DNA from: Solanum dulcamara
Taxonomy: Eukaryota; Streptophyta; Magnoliopsida; Solanales; Solanaceae
DNA length: 64,000 nt
Direction of reading: 5' to 3'
Assembly: GCF_947179165.1 (NCBI RefSeq)
Contig: NC_077239.1
Coordinates: 19,383,134-19,447,133, forward strand
The notes below the pieces were generated by a model that was not told the origin of the DNA, did not search any database, and saw nothing but the letters and a program-made list of their open reading frames with translations. Positions within the stretch are counted from its first letter, which is position 1. Every line of letters starts with the position of its first letter. Position numbers and translations under genes: made by a program. This document shows positions 10,261 through 22,813 of the stretch, piece after piece.

Positions 10261-13200
10261 TTATTCACCACTAAAAATCATGTTCGTCCTCGAACATAAA
10301 GAAGGGAAAGGAAGAATAGCCGACGTTACCTAAAGTTTGAGTTATTATATTCTAGAATCGGTGTTCATCCCTCCAAGTGAGATCCTCCTTAAGACCATTC
10401 CATCAAGATCAACTACTAAGAACTGAATTTTTGAATCGAACCTTGGTAGATTTACAAATCAGGAGTGATTACCAAGCCACAAACTAACCCATGAATTCAA
10501 TCTGAATCGAAACCTATTGAATCATAACACAACCACCAAGGCGAGTCTTTTCTCACATACCTACAATGAAGTTCTAAATTAATACTGGCTATAACGAGAA
10601 GTGAACTTGAACAACCACCATATACTCATAATATGCAAACCATCACAGGTTTTGTCAAGATTTCACTATCACAATCTCCCTTAAGTTATAAAATTTTGAT
10701 CTTTAGACATTGGGTATTCATCACGGAAAAATCAAACTTATCTAAGCCAAAGAAGGAAATGATCGAGTAACTTCCTAGAGAGCAACAACACCAAGCATAC
10801 AAAACCTTTAATGACACTATTGAAGATGGTAGATCAGTAGTTGTGATTGTAAACAACCCTTAAGAGCGGTAACACTAGACTCAATGGCCCCCCACATTCT
10901 ACCATACATAGACAGAATGAGACCCTGATGAGAGTTGAATCTTAAGACTGTCGGACAACTGTAAGTATTCATGGTCGCTCTTCTACAAATTCTTATAAAA
11001 AGAATTATACATGTAAAATCACACTATTATACTTCAACAATCCCTAACAACACCAAATCTATCACAACTGAAATAACCAAGTTTGCAAAAGCATCCTACC
11101 CTACCAAAAAGATATCGCAGGATCGGTACACCGATCAACCACTAGGGATCCATCCACCGAAGTAGAAACACGTGTGGGCATAGGTAGCGAATCATACTTC
11201 AAATCATGTCCGAAACAAAATAGGTAGTTACATAAGAATGTACGAAATCAAGATCGAATAACACAAGATACTTCTCCCATAGTGCTTATATCAAACATTT
11301 TCATTCATCTGACTCCATCACTTTGATTTTTTTGCTACCCACAATCAATCAGTCTATTCTCCATACCAAAACTTAGAGAAATTCTTGGTCACCTGAATAA
11401 TTCTATATACTATGAGCACATAGCCTCTATTTACCCTCTAGTGCCTATGTAACGCATCATAATAGTTTGTATAACCCATCAACAAAGTAGTATCAATCCA
11501 ATTCGATATCCTTAATAACCATGAAGAACTCTATCCCTTCTTGTAGTGCATCCATAAGTCACCTACCATAATTTGAGAGTCTAACCTTACATAAAACACA
11601 TAATCTTTGACACCTCACTATTTGTCATTTAAACCAAAATCAAACCTTCAGAAAAATCGTTGTTACATCCCTCATAAGTTTGTGTCGAACCAATTGACAT
11701 TATATAGTCATATCTGAACACAAGGGCGAAAATTCATACAATCTTCAACTTTGAACTAAGGATCTACACATGGTGTGTTATTTCTTATCATTTCTTAGAT
11801 GCTTCCCATGAAGCAAATTTCAAATACCTTGAACTATTTAATATACTAGACTCTTATTCCTTTTGCTAACTCATTTAGCAACCATATTCTTTTGAATCAA
11901 AACTTTAAGTGAAGCCCTTTCTTAGGCCTTTTAATGATAAAAAACAACAAAGTCTACAATCCAAACCCTGCACAAGTTCTTTTAACTGCTTAATACCTCG
12001 TGTGATAGATCAATTTTCATCTTGTCGATCTATATTTTGACGAAACCTACCGCCATAATGTAGACTTAAAATGAACAGCTTGAATTTCGAATTCCATCCA
12101 TGTAACCCAATCCCATTATCTATCAATATTAGCTCATACATTGAAGACCTTTATGAATTCACCGTATCTTAGCTATGATTGATCACCTCTCCATTAATCT
12201 TATCGTATCCTTTGTTAAAATTTAATTATACCAGTTACCAAACTCGAAACCAAAAAAGAACTTATTACCACACTCGAGTCAAACGCCTATAGAGTTATTT
12301 CTCAAATCTTATCCAATAATTGTTAACCCATATGAATAACACATAACACTACCACCATAAGTAGAGCAAAATAAATAGAACCACGTGCCACTAAATTTAA
12401 TTCTCGCCTATCTCTGAAGATACATTCGGCCCTTACAACCAGAGTAAATATCATTATTGTCGCCTTGTTTCGAAGGCTAAACTACATTCCACTAATTATT
12501 TTTATTTATGAATTAGATTCTTTCAATTCTATTCGAGCGGTGTCTCAACACATTCTACAACTTTCCATACAACCACGCAACTCATCAAATAGTATAAAAC
12601 CACAATTTAGATACCTTCAAGTCATTATTATCATATCGAATCTATTTAACTAAAAATCCATAAAGTATGGTTGTGTCCTGATCATAATCCATCATAAATT
12701 CTTATTACCTTTATGCTCAATAACTATTGCCATCATCTCAAAGTCAACCTTCTCAATCGACAAGATATCTTAAACCCAGTTATACCAACCAAATCCAATG
12801 GAATAACCCAATTTTATGCGCACTCTCACTAAAATTCTTAATTGCCTTCACACAAGTATACTCACTGCTACTTCCTTTATCCATAAGCTTATCATTCTGA
12901 TATCAATCCACTCCCTTGGAGTTTATGGTTAAATTACAAGTCCTCACTTAGAATTCTTGAGATACACTTCACAACCTAAACATATTAATCATACCAAAAT
13001 CCACCACTAAGATCTTTCCTATAAACAATGCTTACCCCAAGCGTCCGTAGTAACAAACTAGTTGATTTTTCAAATGTGAATGCAACATCAAATCTCATCA
13101 TATGAGAAGATGGTACAACTGATAACTCCTTAAGTAGTTAGTAATCACACATGATAATCGATGTATTTATTTTTGTATACCACTAGTACCACACCGTGAA

Positions 13201-14119
13201 AGTTTGATAGATCTACCACTAGAATATATCATACCCATTGTAAATATCATACCTAGATAGTCTACACCTTCCTATCCATTACGTAACTATCATACATTAC
13301 CAACGCATTTCAGTCTCCAGTCAGAATCGATATCACCCTTCCGTAGGTAAGGTCAATAGCAGAAGCAACACAACCCATAACCCTAACCAAATAATCGCAA
13401 ATGCCGCGGTAGTAGACTTATAATATCCCTTCCTAATATCCATCCACCCTAGCAAATCATTGTAGAAATTCTGATCTCGATTGGCGCAAAATCATCCTCA
13501 TCACACACTATGTAACTTATTCTTTCACGTCGAACTTCACGATCTGTAGTCTCCGAGGGCATAGTGCTCACAACATATACCATTCTCCTAATACCCCTAA
13601 TTATACCATTCTCAATTGTAGAACTACTTCAAACATCGGGTAGGCCAAACAAGTATCATTCTCGATGCTTAACCACTAATCCAGAAATATAAGATGTTCA
13701 GATAATACTCCAAACCATTATTCCTCTTCCTATACCATATCCTCAAAGTACATTATTGAACCATAACCTTACTCACTCTTTTAAAATCACTGTGCATTAC
13801 AAGTCTCACCATACACCCTTTCCATAAGTTTATTTCTTTCACCTCCAAGTTAGATCTAGACCACGTGATGATATTTTAATGACATGCATATAGAATCAGG
13901 AAAGAGTCACCACTATATGTGAGAGAATGGAGTAAGGAAATAGAAAATAGATCGGATCAAGGACACACGATAGAGAATCAAAAGGTGAAGATATTTCCTA
14001 ACAGTCTTCATAGCCTCTCGAAGATAAGTACAGACGTCTCCATACCATTCCTCAAGACTCTACTTAGACTCGGCTTGTATACACGTGAGACCTATGAACC
14101 TGGGCTCTAATACAATTTT
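10261..14119 (-). other. Element 1 interior, no coding capacity
   Basis: No frame with retroviral domains on either strand. About 12050-14119 (minus strand) aligns with the 5' interior of element 2 (28534-30590). About 10261-12050 has no match in the window except the last 40 bases, which share the 'gttcgaggacgaacatg' end common to both elements just before the LTR. This fits a LARD-type element. Confidence 0.75.
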
Positions 14120-16398
14120 TGTCACTAACCGAATCCAGGTGTGATGGAACTCATCTTAATCCACCGAGATAAGTCAGCCTAATACTCAATGAAAAGCAAA
14201 TGTGAAAGTAATTGAGATAAAAAAAAGGTTTAACTCAGTCAAAAACAAATAAATAATCTCAAAATCCCTCAAGACTGGTTGTCACATATATAAGCCACTA
14301 ATAAATTACCGAAGAACGAAAGAAAATATAGTCACAATGTTTTTGTCTCTAGAGTAGGACTAAAACATAATAAAAGAGTAAGAGGTGTCTGCAAGATAGA
14401 TGTAACAGCTACCTCAACAGTCGGAATGATAGCCTTGGATGTAGTAAAAAATAGTAGGAGATCAAGCAGGTCCGAGCTCACAACCTACACAAGTGTGGAA
14501 GCAAGGGGTGAATACCAAACAACAGGTACTCAGTAAGTGGATAACTAAAACTAAGCAAAGCTTAATAGATACAAGTACTCCTGTCCTCCCAACCGAACCT
14601 CCTTAACTACAACCTGCATAAAATCAGCCCAACTCTACACTTGTACATTAACAACAGTAATACAGTCCACAAATACTCATCAATACTCTCGTCAATGAAT
14701 CATACCAAATCAAGTTCAGCACACACAGAGCAATATAGGGGTAAACACAAATTCACAAATATCAGAAAGGTGCAGTGCAATGCAATGAAATGATGCATGT
14801 CTGTCCTATCGGTACACATTCGCCGAATCATAGTCCGGAACCCATGGGGGACATTTCTATCCATGTAACCTACCACGGAGCATGTGTCCCATACCCTCAA
14901 AATATATATCCTGCCACGAAGCGTGTGGCCTGACTCCTTTATTTCATAATACCTTCCATGAAGCGTGTGGCCCGACCCCTTAGTTTCATAATACCTTCCA
15001 CGGAGCGTGTCGCCCGACCCCTTTTGTTTCATATTATTTTTAATCTCAACACAATATGTCAGAACTAATGCAATCAATTCATGTTCATATAATTCACGAT
15101 AATAATATGACAACAACCATAATGGTTCCTATCTCACATCAACTTAGTCATTTCACATGTCCAAAATAAATTCACAATCACAACATATCAATTCCATCAA
15201 GACATGTCATTAGATCACCATTTTCTACCCCTCATCTCCATTTTTAAGGCCAATCATATAGTCAATAACCCAGTCTAATTCTCAATACTTTATAGTACAC
15301 ATAACACGGAAATACAAGCATTTACAAGCTTAAACTGAGGTTTAGAAATTCACTTGCCTTAATTAATCAAGCAATTACTCCGGTACTTGAGCCTTCCCAT
15401 TTCGTTGGGCCTCCAAATAAGTATAATCTAATCAAATAAATAATCACAATAAGATTTCAAAACTAATAACACCCATATTATCATATGTCTCGCCTAGACC
15501 CAAAACCTACCCAAATCTATAATCAAGTTTCTAATGTTGATGTCAAATAACATGTCAATTCTCATATTTCCAAATTTTAACCCTAGGGTTAGGTTCTAAT
15601 TTCCCCAATATCATAAATTTAATGGAAATCATAAAATATAATATACCTAATATTTAATTATCTATCTCAATATATCAAAATTCGGGAACTAACTCATTCT
15701 ATGTTATTGAAGTCAAATCTAAAATTTTATTTTCGATTATGTTCATTTATGATAAAATAAACTCACCTGTCAAATTTCAGCTAAAATGGATCGTTATTCG
15801 ACCCCCAAATCAAGATTATATATGAAGAACCCTAGGGTCATATTTTTTTATTTCAGCATTGTTTCTCCACCAATATACCCTAAATATATGTTCATAATCA
15901 CATAAAAATTTAATGGAAAGGATGAGAATAATTACCTTGATGCTTTGGAATGAAAATCCCTATTTTTCTCTCCTCTTTTATTTTTCTTTTCCCCTTTCTT
16001 TTCTTTTTTTCTCCGTATTTTTTTATTCCTGCATTCTTTCTCGTTCATCGCTGTTCTCATATTGTTACATCTGGGTGCATTAGGCCATCAGATTATATAT
16101 ATATATATATAATTTGTTTTCTTTTCTTTTATTATTATTTTTTTTCCTTTTCCAAATTAATTATGTATTAAAATTTACAAACCATACTAACCTATTTTAA
16201 TAAATATAAGAAAATTGGTATAGGGTATTAAAGAAATTAACACTTTAGCCCATCAATTAAATTAATTCTCTAAAATTATACCTCAACTAATTAACCAAAG
16301 TTATCGAATAGTCCAAATAACCTATTAAAATTTTACGGGAAGGGTCTCGTATGAAAGGAGGAGGACTCATTCCCAAAATGACCTATCGGGTCATTACA
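14120..16398 (-). repeat. Element 1, right LTR (5' LTR in element orientation)
   Basis: Starts TGTCACTAACC and ends GGGTCATTACA, followed by the AGTGA duplication. It has a four-unit minisatellite at 14862-15040. Its AT run (near 16094-16111) is much shorter than in the left LTR. Confidence 0.92.
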
Positions 16399-16602
16399 AG
16401 TGATTTTTTCGTAGGAATTTTCCCTTAATTCAATGGGGGGATCGAATTGATTATAGAAACATGAGTTTAATTAGTCGATTTATTACTGAACAAGGAAAAA
16501 AACTCGTATTTTATCTTTGTTAACTTTTCTCAATAATGAGAAATATTTGAAAGAACCGAGTCGATCGCTAGAACTACTGATTTTAAAGACCGAAATAAAT
16601 AG
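16399..16602 (+). pseudogene. rps18: rps18 pseudogene, 3' fragment with internal deletion
   Basis: Continues rps18 directly after element 1: [32 protein letters not shown], then a jump to [12 protein letters not shown] and on to the native stop at 16600-16602. The central block between these parts (about 25 codons, the RRVNRLTLKQQR region of S18) is missing, so a deletion happened in addition to the retrotransposon insertion. The frame after the deletion is shifted. Confidence 0.88.
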
Positions 16603-16797
16603 GCTTACTTTTTCTTCACTTGAATCATAATTACAAGAATCTAGATTTGAGTATTATGTCGTAAAAATATGAATCGGAAAAAAAGAAATCTATTTTTATT
16701 GAATTGAACGTGTTGATTCATTTTGACTACGTTAGCGTATTTTCTCATACTAATTTCTACTCTATCCTCCCGGAGTTCATTCTCCAGGTAACTCAAT

Positions 16798-17184
16798 TTA
16801 AATTATTCTGGTGGATTCTTTCCAATCTACTTCCTTTATGATTTCGAAAGAAATGATATAAAGACAATTCCTATTTGATATTGCTATTTGTGCAAGTATT
16901 TTACGATTAAGAAGCAATTGTCTCTTGTACAGATCATGTATTAATCTACTATAACTATTGGATACTACCCTTTCGTGAATTACTGCGTTTATCCTAGAGA
17001 TCCACAAACGATGAAAATCTCTCTTTTTCCTATCCCTATCCCAATGAGCCGAAATTAAAGCTCTTATTTTCTATTGAGTAATAGTTCTAGTAAGCCTTGA
17101 ATCAGCCCCTCGAAAGGTTGATGCAAATAAATGATTTTTTGTTCTACGTCTCCGAGCTATATAGCCCCGTTTAATTCTGGTCAT
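16798..17184 (-). pseudogene. rpl20: rpl20 pseudogene (50S ribosomal protein L20), Q37 stop
   Basis: 129 codons including the stop, the normal plastid length. It opens [15 protein letters not shown] and ends [12 protein letters not shown]. The one disabling change seen is TAG for CAG at codon 37. Arg-to-His changes at former CGT codons again show deamination. The gene lies between rps18 and rps12 exon 1 on the minus strand, as in plastids. Confidence 0.92.
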
Positions 17185-17977
17185 TGAATAAATGAAATTT
17201 TGATAAATAACTAATTGATTGCCTTTCTTTCAGTTATTCATTCCCCCTTCCTAGTCTATTAATAACAAAACGGATTTTTCCAATGTATAAAACCAAAATT
17301 CACAAGGCTTTGGCTACTTTAACCTTCCCGACCACGATTTTTTTTTTAGATATTTCACTTCGAAATAAGAAATTGTATTATCCTAGGTATCAAAAATATA
17401 GGAAATAAAATAAATAAAAAAAAAAATAGTGGGTTCCTTCGTTTCTATGGTTACTTCTTAAACGGTGAGGTCTTCTCTATACACCAGAGCCTTTACTTTA
17501 TACTTTAATTTAATATTTAATCAACTAATTGATGTTATTGGGAACTTGTATAGTTCACACGCTTTGGCTCTACCCATGAATTATCCATTAATAGGTCTTT
17601 CACAATCAGATCTACCTATACAGTAACGATATTTAATTATGAAAGTTTGTTGGGTAGCTGACCCTCTTAGTCCATTCTTGCCAGATTGGGGGCCTACCTA
17701 ATGTTTTATGCTTTTTAAATAAGATTTCCTCCACTTAATGGATTACCTTTTGTTACCAATGGAGAATTTCTTATCATCTTAAATTCAGGTGATTGGATTT
17801 ACACCAACGGAAACCATGAACTTCATACACAATAGAGGGATATGGTAAAAAAAAAATTATTTTTATAATGGATGGAGTTCCTTTTTCCATCCTATCCCAT
17901 TCACCGGTACTGATCATTCATACAGTAAAAGTCATTTTCGTACTTTTGTGCCAGCTCATGATCTAAACGAGTCACAC
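17185..17977. other. rpl20-rps12 spacer, plastid-derived
   Basis: An 800-base AT-rich spacer, long in plastomes too. No gene is recognised. Confidence 0.6.
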
Positions 17978-18091
17978 ATACATCCTTGTACATATTCCTC
18001 GACGCTGAGGGCACCCCCGAAGAGCGGGGGATTTTGTGACATTTCTAATTGGCTATCTTGTATTTCTAATAAGTTGTTTAATAGTTGGCAT
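17978..18091 (-). pseudogene. rps12: rps12 exon 1 pseudogene (5' trans-spliced exon)
   Basis: The 114-base first exon of the trans-spliced S12 gene reads MPTIKQLIRNTR, stop, PIRNVTKSPALRGCPQRRG. Codon 13 is TAG in place of CAG. The exon is followed by the group II intron start GTGTGAC at 17971-17977, so the split-intron boundary is still visible. Exons 2-3 lie elsewhere in a plastome and are absent here. Confidence 0.92.
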
Positions 18092-18192
18092 GTTGAATCA
18101 TATACATAATATGATGGGTTTGTTTAGATTGATCCTAACCGAATGATGGTGAATTACTTCTATTTAATAGAATATTCAATTCGAAATCCATG

Positions 18193-20195
18193 TTATTTTC
18201 CTTGAACCGCTACAAAATCAATAATTCCATGATCTTGGACTTCTGTTGCTGACATAAAAATATCTCTTTCCATGTCTTCGGATATAACTTATAAGGGTTT
18301 TCCCTTTCTTTCTACATAAACCCTTGTGAGGGTTTCATGCAGTTTCAGCAGTTCTTGCGCTTCCACGACAAATTCACATACTTGTTCCATATAAAAATCA
18401 CTAGTTGGTCCATGCATCAGTACCCTTATGATATAACAAAAAAAGCCTCCCCAATCTCGCAAGATAAAGCAAAGATAAAAGAAAGATAAAGAATAGAGAA
18501 AAGATAGAATTGAACAACCGTACATGCATCTTTTGTGCATACATCTCTACAAGAAAATTGACCCCCCTCCTTTCTATTGAAGAAAGAGAAAAATAGAATC
18601 TATCAGACTCAGATGGGTAAATAATCAAATTGCCATCCTTCCTTTCAGAGGAATTAAAAATACTATGATGGCTCTACTGCTTTATATGTTTATTTTTTCT
18701 TTTTTTTTGTCTGTGATTATAGCAATCCCAAAGTTTCTTTTTAATCCGATCAAATAAGGAAAAAATATTTTTTTGTACTCTTTCAGAACATAAATATTAT
18801 TATGAATTCTTCGTCATGAAAGCAAAAAAGTTTGTGACGCAGAACTGAACTTCCAATAGATAAGAGAAAATCCGAAATACCCCTTATCTCATACTACTCT
18901 CTCGATATAGAATCTAATGTTTTGAAAAAAAAATACAAAAATTTCTCATATCGAATTCTAAGTGCCATGCTATTATTACTTAGTATTCATATGGCGAAGG
19001 TATAGTCTTCTTTTTTCTCTCAAATAAAGACCTCATTGGCGCAAAGCGTGAGGGAATGCTATACGTTTGGTAAGTTGTCCCCCAACCAGGATAAGAGATC
19101 CCATTGAAGCAGCTAATCCTATGCATACTATATGTACATCTGGTCGCACAAATATCATAGTATCATAAATGGCGATCCCAGGTGTTACCCAGCCCCCGGG
19201 AGAGCTTACAAACAAATACAACTCTTTGGTCTCATCCTCCATACTAAGATATATCATAAGACCAATAAGTTGATTTAAAAGCTCGGTACTAATCCCTTGG
19301 CCTAAAAAATAATATTTCTCGATAAAGTTGGTTGATAATGGTAAAACTGTATCCCTTTGGAACCGTACATGCGCCTTTTGATGCATACGGTTCAAATTTT
19401 TTTTGAATCAATGTCTAGATTCAAGTCCTCTTTCTTTTTTTTTCTAGAAAGGTTCTTTCTTACTTCTAACGAAAGGGCTTTTCTTTGATTTTTCAATAAA
19501 GACGAGTTTTTACTCTTTTTTTATATTTTCGATTTTCCATTCTAAAATTTGAAGTCATAAGAAAGGGCCATTAAACTTATCAAATTAATATCTCATTGAT
19601 GTATTCTTTCATCAAGATTTAATCAAAACCGCGATGGTATTTTCTTGTTCCTGAATGGATCTATTTCATTTTTTTTCGGTTTATGCTCTACTTCGGGTAA
19701 AGATCCGCCCGATTTGGATTTGTACATATAGGACAAATTCTCCCATTACCATTTCTTTTTGTATTTCTTTTTTTTTCAATTCATTTTATACAAGTATTTA
19801 TTAGAGTTGAGATAACTTTGCTTGACAATTAGGATCTCTTTAAAAAGAAAAAATATGAATAGCAATCATAGATTTCTTACCAATCCAATTGTTTTTTTCT
19901 AAACGGAGCCTGCATACTTTATTTTTTTAGTCCAACCAAGCCAACCATAAATTATTCTAACTGCTAATAGTAATATGAATCCCCTAAAAAATGGATCTAA
20001 TTGCACTTCACTCTCCAATATTTTGATGATTCAAAATATCTTTCTTGGGCGAAACGAGGGATATCTCGATCGGGGGATAGAACGGGGAAATACCATATGA
20101 CCCAATATATCTGACAAGTTGCACTATACGTCAACCCAAGATGAAATTGGATCTCCAGGATTTCGGAATATAACTTTTGGAACACCAATAGACAT
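18193..20195 (-). pseudogene. clpP: clpP pseudogene (Clp protease subunit), three exons
   Basis: Exon 1 (20125-20195, 71 bases) reads MSIGVPKVIFRNPG and ends before the group II start GTGCAAC. Exon 2 (about 19046-19333) keeps a 100-codon frame with [20 protein letters not shown] and the catalytic Ser region [14 protein letters not shown]; its first 15 codons are frameshifted. Exon 3 (18193 to about 18424) reads MHGPTSDF, then [13 protein letters not shown] and [14 protein letters not shown], with TAA at the conserved Trp. Both introns are present. The protein is unusually divergent from typical plastid ClpP1, with many non-transition changes although the exon 2 frame is open. Confidence 0.9.
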
Positions 20196-20638
20196 TAAAT
20201 GAAAGAGAGAATTAAATACTATATTTCACTTTGAGGTGAAAACGTAACAATTTTTTTATTTTCTTTATAATATTCATATTGGTTTTTATCGTATTTATTT
20301 TATCCATAGATTCTAAAAATTCATAAAGAAAGATAAAATGAATAAACTCAAATTATTATGAATAGGTCTTTGTATTGATAAATAAGTATGGACTCATTCG
20401 CTCATAGAAAATGGGATCAACTCTCCCATTGTGTATTGGTACTTATCGAGTATAGAATAAATTTTTTTCTCTTTGTTCCTACGAATAGAATTGTTCCATT
20501 ATTATTAACAGAATAGAAACCCTTGTTCAGAAATAATTGACTCAACAAGAGTGGTCTATAGGATAGTCATATTATAGTCTTTTCCAATGAAATAAAGTTA
20601 CGTAGTGTCCATTTATCTTTGATATAAGGGGTATTTTC
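20196..20638. other. clpP-psbB spacer, plastid-derived
   Basis: Divergent spacer between the two transcription units, which in plastomes holds the psbB promoter. AT-rich; no coding content and no promoter element that I can assign with confidence. Confidence 0.6.
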
Positions 20639-21871
20639 ATAGGTTTGCCTTGGTATCGTGTTCATACCATTGTATTGAATGATCCCAATCGGTTGCTTTC
20701 TGTTCATATAATACATACAGCTCTAGTTGCTGGTTGGGCCAGTTCGATGGCTCTGTATGAATTAGTGGTTTTTGATCATTCTGATCCTATTCTTTATCCA
20801 ATATGGAGACAGGGTATGTTCTTTATATCCTTTATGACTCGTTTAGAAATAACCAATTCATGGGGTAGTTGGAATATCAAAGGGGGGACTGTAACGAATC
20901 TAGGTATTTTTGGCTTATGCTTTTTGGCAGCTATCTGGCATTGGGTGTATTAGAATCTAGAAATATTTTGTGATTAATGTACAGGAAAACCCTCTTTGGA
21001 TTTGCCAAAGATCTTTGGAATTCATTTATTTCTCTCAGGGGTAGCTTGCTTTGGTTTTGGTGCATTTCATGTAACATGCTTGTATGGTCAAAGAATCTGG
21101 GTGTCCAATCCTTATGGACTAACAAAAAAAGTACAACCTGTAAATTCAGCGTGGGGCATGGAAGGTTTTGATCCTTTTGTTCCAAGAGGAATAGCCTCTC
21201 ATCATATTGCAGCAGGAACATTGGGCATATTAGCGGGCCTATTCCATCTTAGCATCCATCCGCCACAATGTCTATACAGAGGATTGCGTGTGGGAAATAT
21301 TGAAACCGTCCTTTCCATTAGTATTGCTGCTATTTTTTTGTAGCTTTTGTTGTTGTCGGAACTATGTGGTATGGTTCGGCAACTATCCCGATTGAATTAT
21401 TTGGGCCCACTCAATATCAATAGGATGAGGGGTACTTCCAGCAATAAATATATCTAAGAGTTAGTGCTGGGCTAGCAAAAAATTAACGTTTATCAGAAGC
21501 CTGGTCTAAAATTTCTGAAAAATAGTTTTTTATGATTACATCAGCAATAATCTGGCAAAAAAAGGATTATTCAGAGCATGTTCAATGGATAACAGGGATG
21601 GAATAGCGGTTGGATGGTTAAGACACCCTATATTTAGAGATAAGGAAAGGCATGAACTTTTTGTATGTCGTATGCCTACTTTTTTGAAACATTTCAAGTG
21701 GTTTTGGTAGACGAAGATGGAATTTTTAGAGTCGATGTTCCTTTTAGAAGGGCAAAATCAAAATATAGTGTTGAACAAGTAGGTCTAACTGTTGAGTTCT
21801 ATGGCGGTGAACTCAATGGCATAAGTTATAGCGATCCTGTTGAACAAGTAGGTCTAACTGTTGAATCAACT
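20639..21871 (+). pseudogene. psbB: psbB pseudogene (CP47), start lost, deletions, templated filler
   Basis: CP47 is the 508-residue antenna protein of photosystem II. The first codon is ATA. PWYRVHT...WHWVY matches the N-terminus, but about 13 codons after TVTN are deleted and the next Trp codon is TAG (20951-20953). [23 protein letters not shown] through NIETVLS follows, then a frame-shifted stretch, then [23 protein letters not shown]...[12 protein letters not shown]. The C-terminal roughly 140 codons are missing. At that junction a perfect 26-base copy of 21770-21795 stands at 21839-21864, after which psbB-psbT spacer resumes. Confidence 0.92.
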
Positions 21872-21975
21872 TTATTTTTAATCTTGTTCATTCTTTATCT
21901 GGAAGATGATAAAAAAAGGAACTAAAAAGAAATAAACAGGTATGAAAGATATAATTGTAAATCACGATCGAATCT

Positions 21976-22080
21976 ATGGAAGCATTGGTTTATACATTCC
22001 TCCTAGTCTTGACTCTAGGGATAATTGTTTTTGCTATCTTTTTTCGAGAAACGCCTTAATTTCTAACTAAAAAGAACTAA
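21976..22080 (+). pseudogene. psbT: psbT pseudogene (photosystem II subunit T)
   Basis: Reads [25 protein letters not shown], the single-span PsbT. The frame closes early with TAA at 22057-22059, where a Lys codon is expected; homologous codons continue to about 22080. Everything up to residue 27 is intact, so the loss is confined to the short hydrophilic tail. Confidence 0.88.
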
Positions 22081-22109
22081 AGGGGTGAAATAATTTTTCA
22101 TTATCTCTG

Positions 22110-22221
22110 TTGAAGTACGGAGCCTCCCGATATCGGGAGATGTAAGGGGACTGACTTTCCCTTTTTCAATTACTTCCTACCTTAAGGTAGCCCCACTACT
22201 GAGGGAGGCTCCATACTTCAA
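22110..22221. terminator. psbT-psbN stem-loop relic
   Basis: Arms at 22110-22128 and 22203-22221 are complementary at 18 of 19 positions and lie between the convergent psbT and psbN genes. Plastomes carry an inverted repeat here. The loop (about 74 bases) is longer than usual and contains the remains of an inner arm at 22122-22139, so the structure looks rearranged. Confidence 0.65.
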
Positions 22222-22227
22222 CTAGTC

Positions 22228-22461
<234 letters not shown>

Positions 22462-22463
22462 TT

Positions 22464-22684
22464 ATGGCTACACAAACTGTTGAGAATAGTTCTAGATCTG
22501 GTCCAAGATGAACTGCAAAAGAGATTTATTAAAACCATTGAATTCGGAATATGGTAAAGTAGCTCCTGGGTGGGGAACTACTTCTTTGATACGTGTCTCA
22601 ATGGCCTTATTTGCGGTATTTCTATCTATTATTTTGGAGATTTATAATTCTTCCATTTTATTCGATGGAATTTAAATGAATTAG
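22464..22684 (+). pseudogene. psbH: psbH pseudogene (10-kDa PSII phosphoprotein), R16 stop
   Basis: Starts [15 protein letters not shown], followed by TGA for CGA at codon 16 (22509-22511). Further on, [15 protein letters not shown] and [12 protein letters not shown] are recognisable in a shifted frame. The total is 221 bases against the expected 222, so there is also a 1-base deletion. It is followed by petB as in the psbB operon. Confidence 0.9.
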
Positions 22685-22813
22685 ATCTATAAGGACCACA
22701 AAGTCCATTCTTTTGAGTCCAAAATGAATCATTTAGAGCTCCGATTTATAGTCCATTCTATTTTCTTTTGGTAGTTCGATTGTGGAATTTCTTTTTTTCT
22801 GTATTTCTGGGGT

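Larger units (their letters stand above)
7960..16398 (-). mobile_element. Element 1: non-coding Gypsy-type LTR retrotransposon in rps18
   Basis: An 8.4-kb element with TG...CA LTRs of about 2.3 kb at both ends and a perfect 5-bp target duplication, AGTGA (7955-7959 and 16399-16403). Orientation is minus: a decayed initiator-Met tRNA primer site (GCTCTAATACAA, 10 of 12) lies at 14104-14115 next to the right LTR. The 3.9-kb interior (10261-14119) has no gag, protease, reverse transcriptase or integrase that I can find, so this is a large non-autonomous derivative. About 2 kb of the interior is shared with element 2, which sits in opposite orientation in rpoA. Confidence 0.93.
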
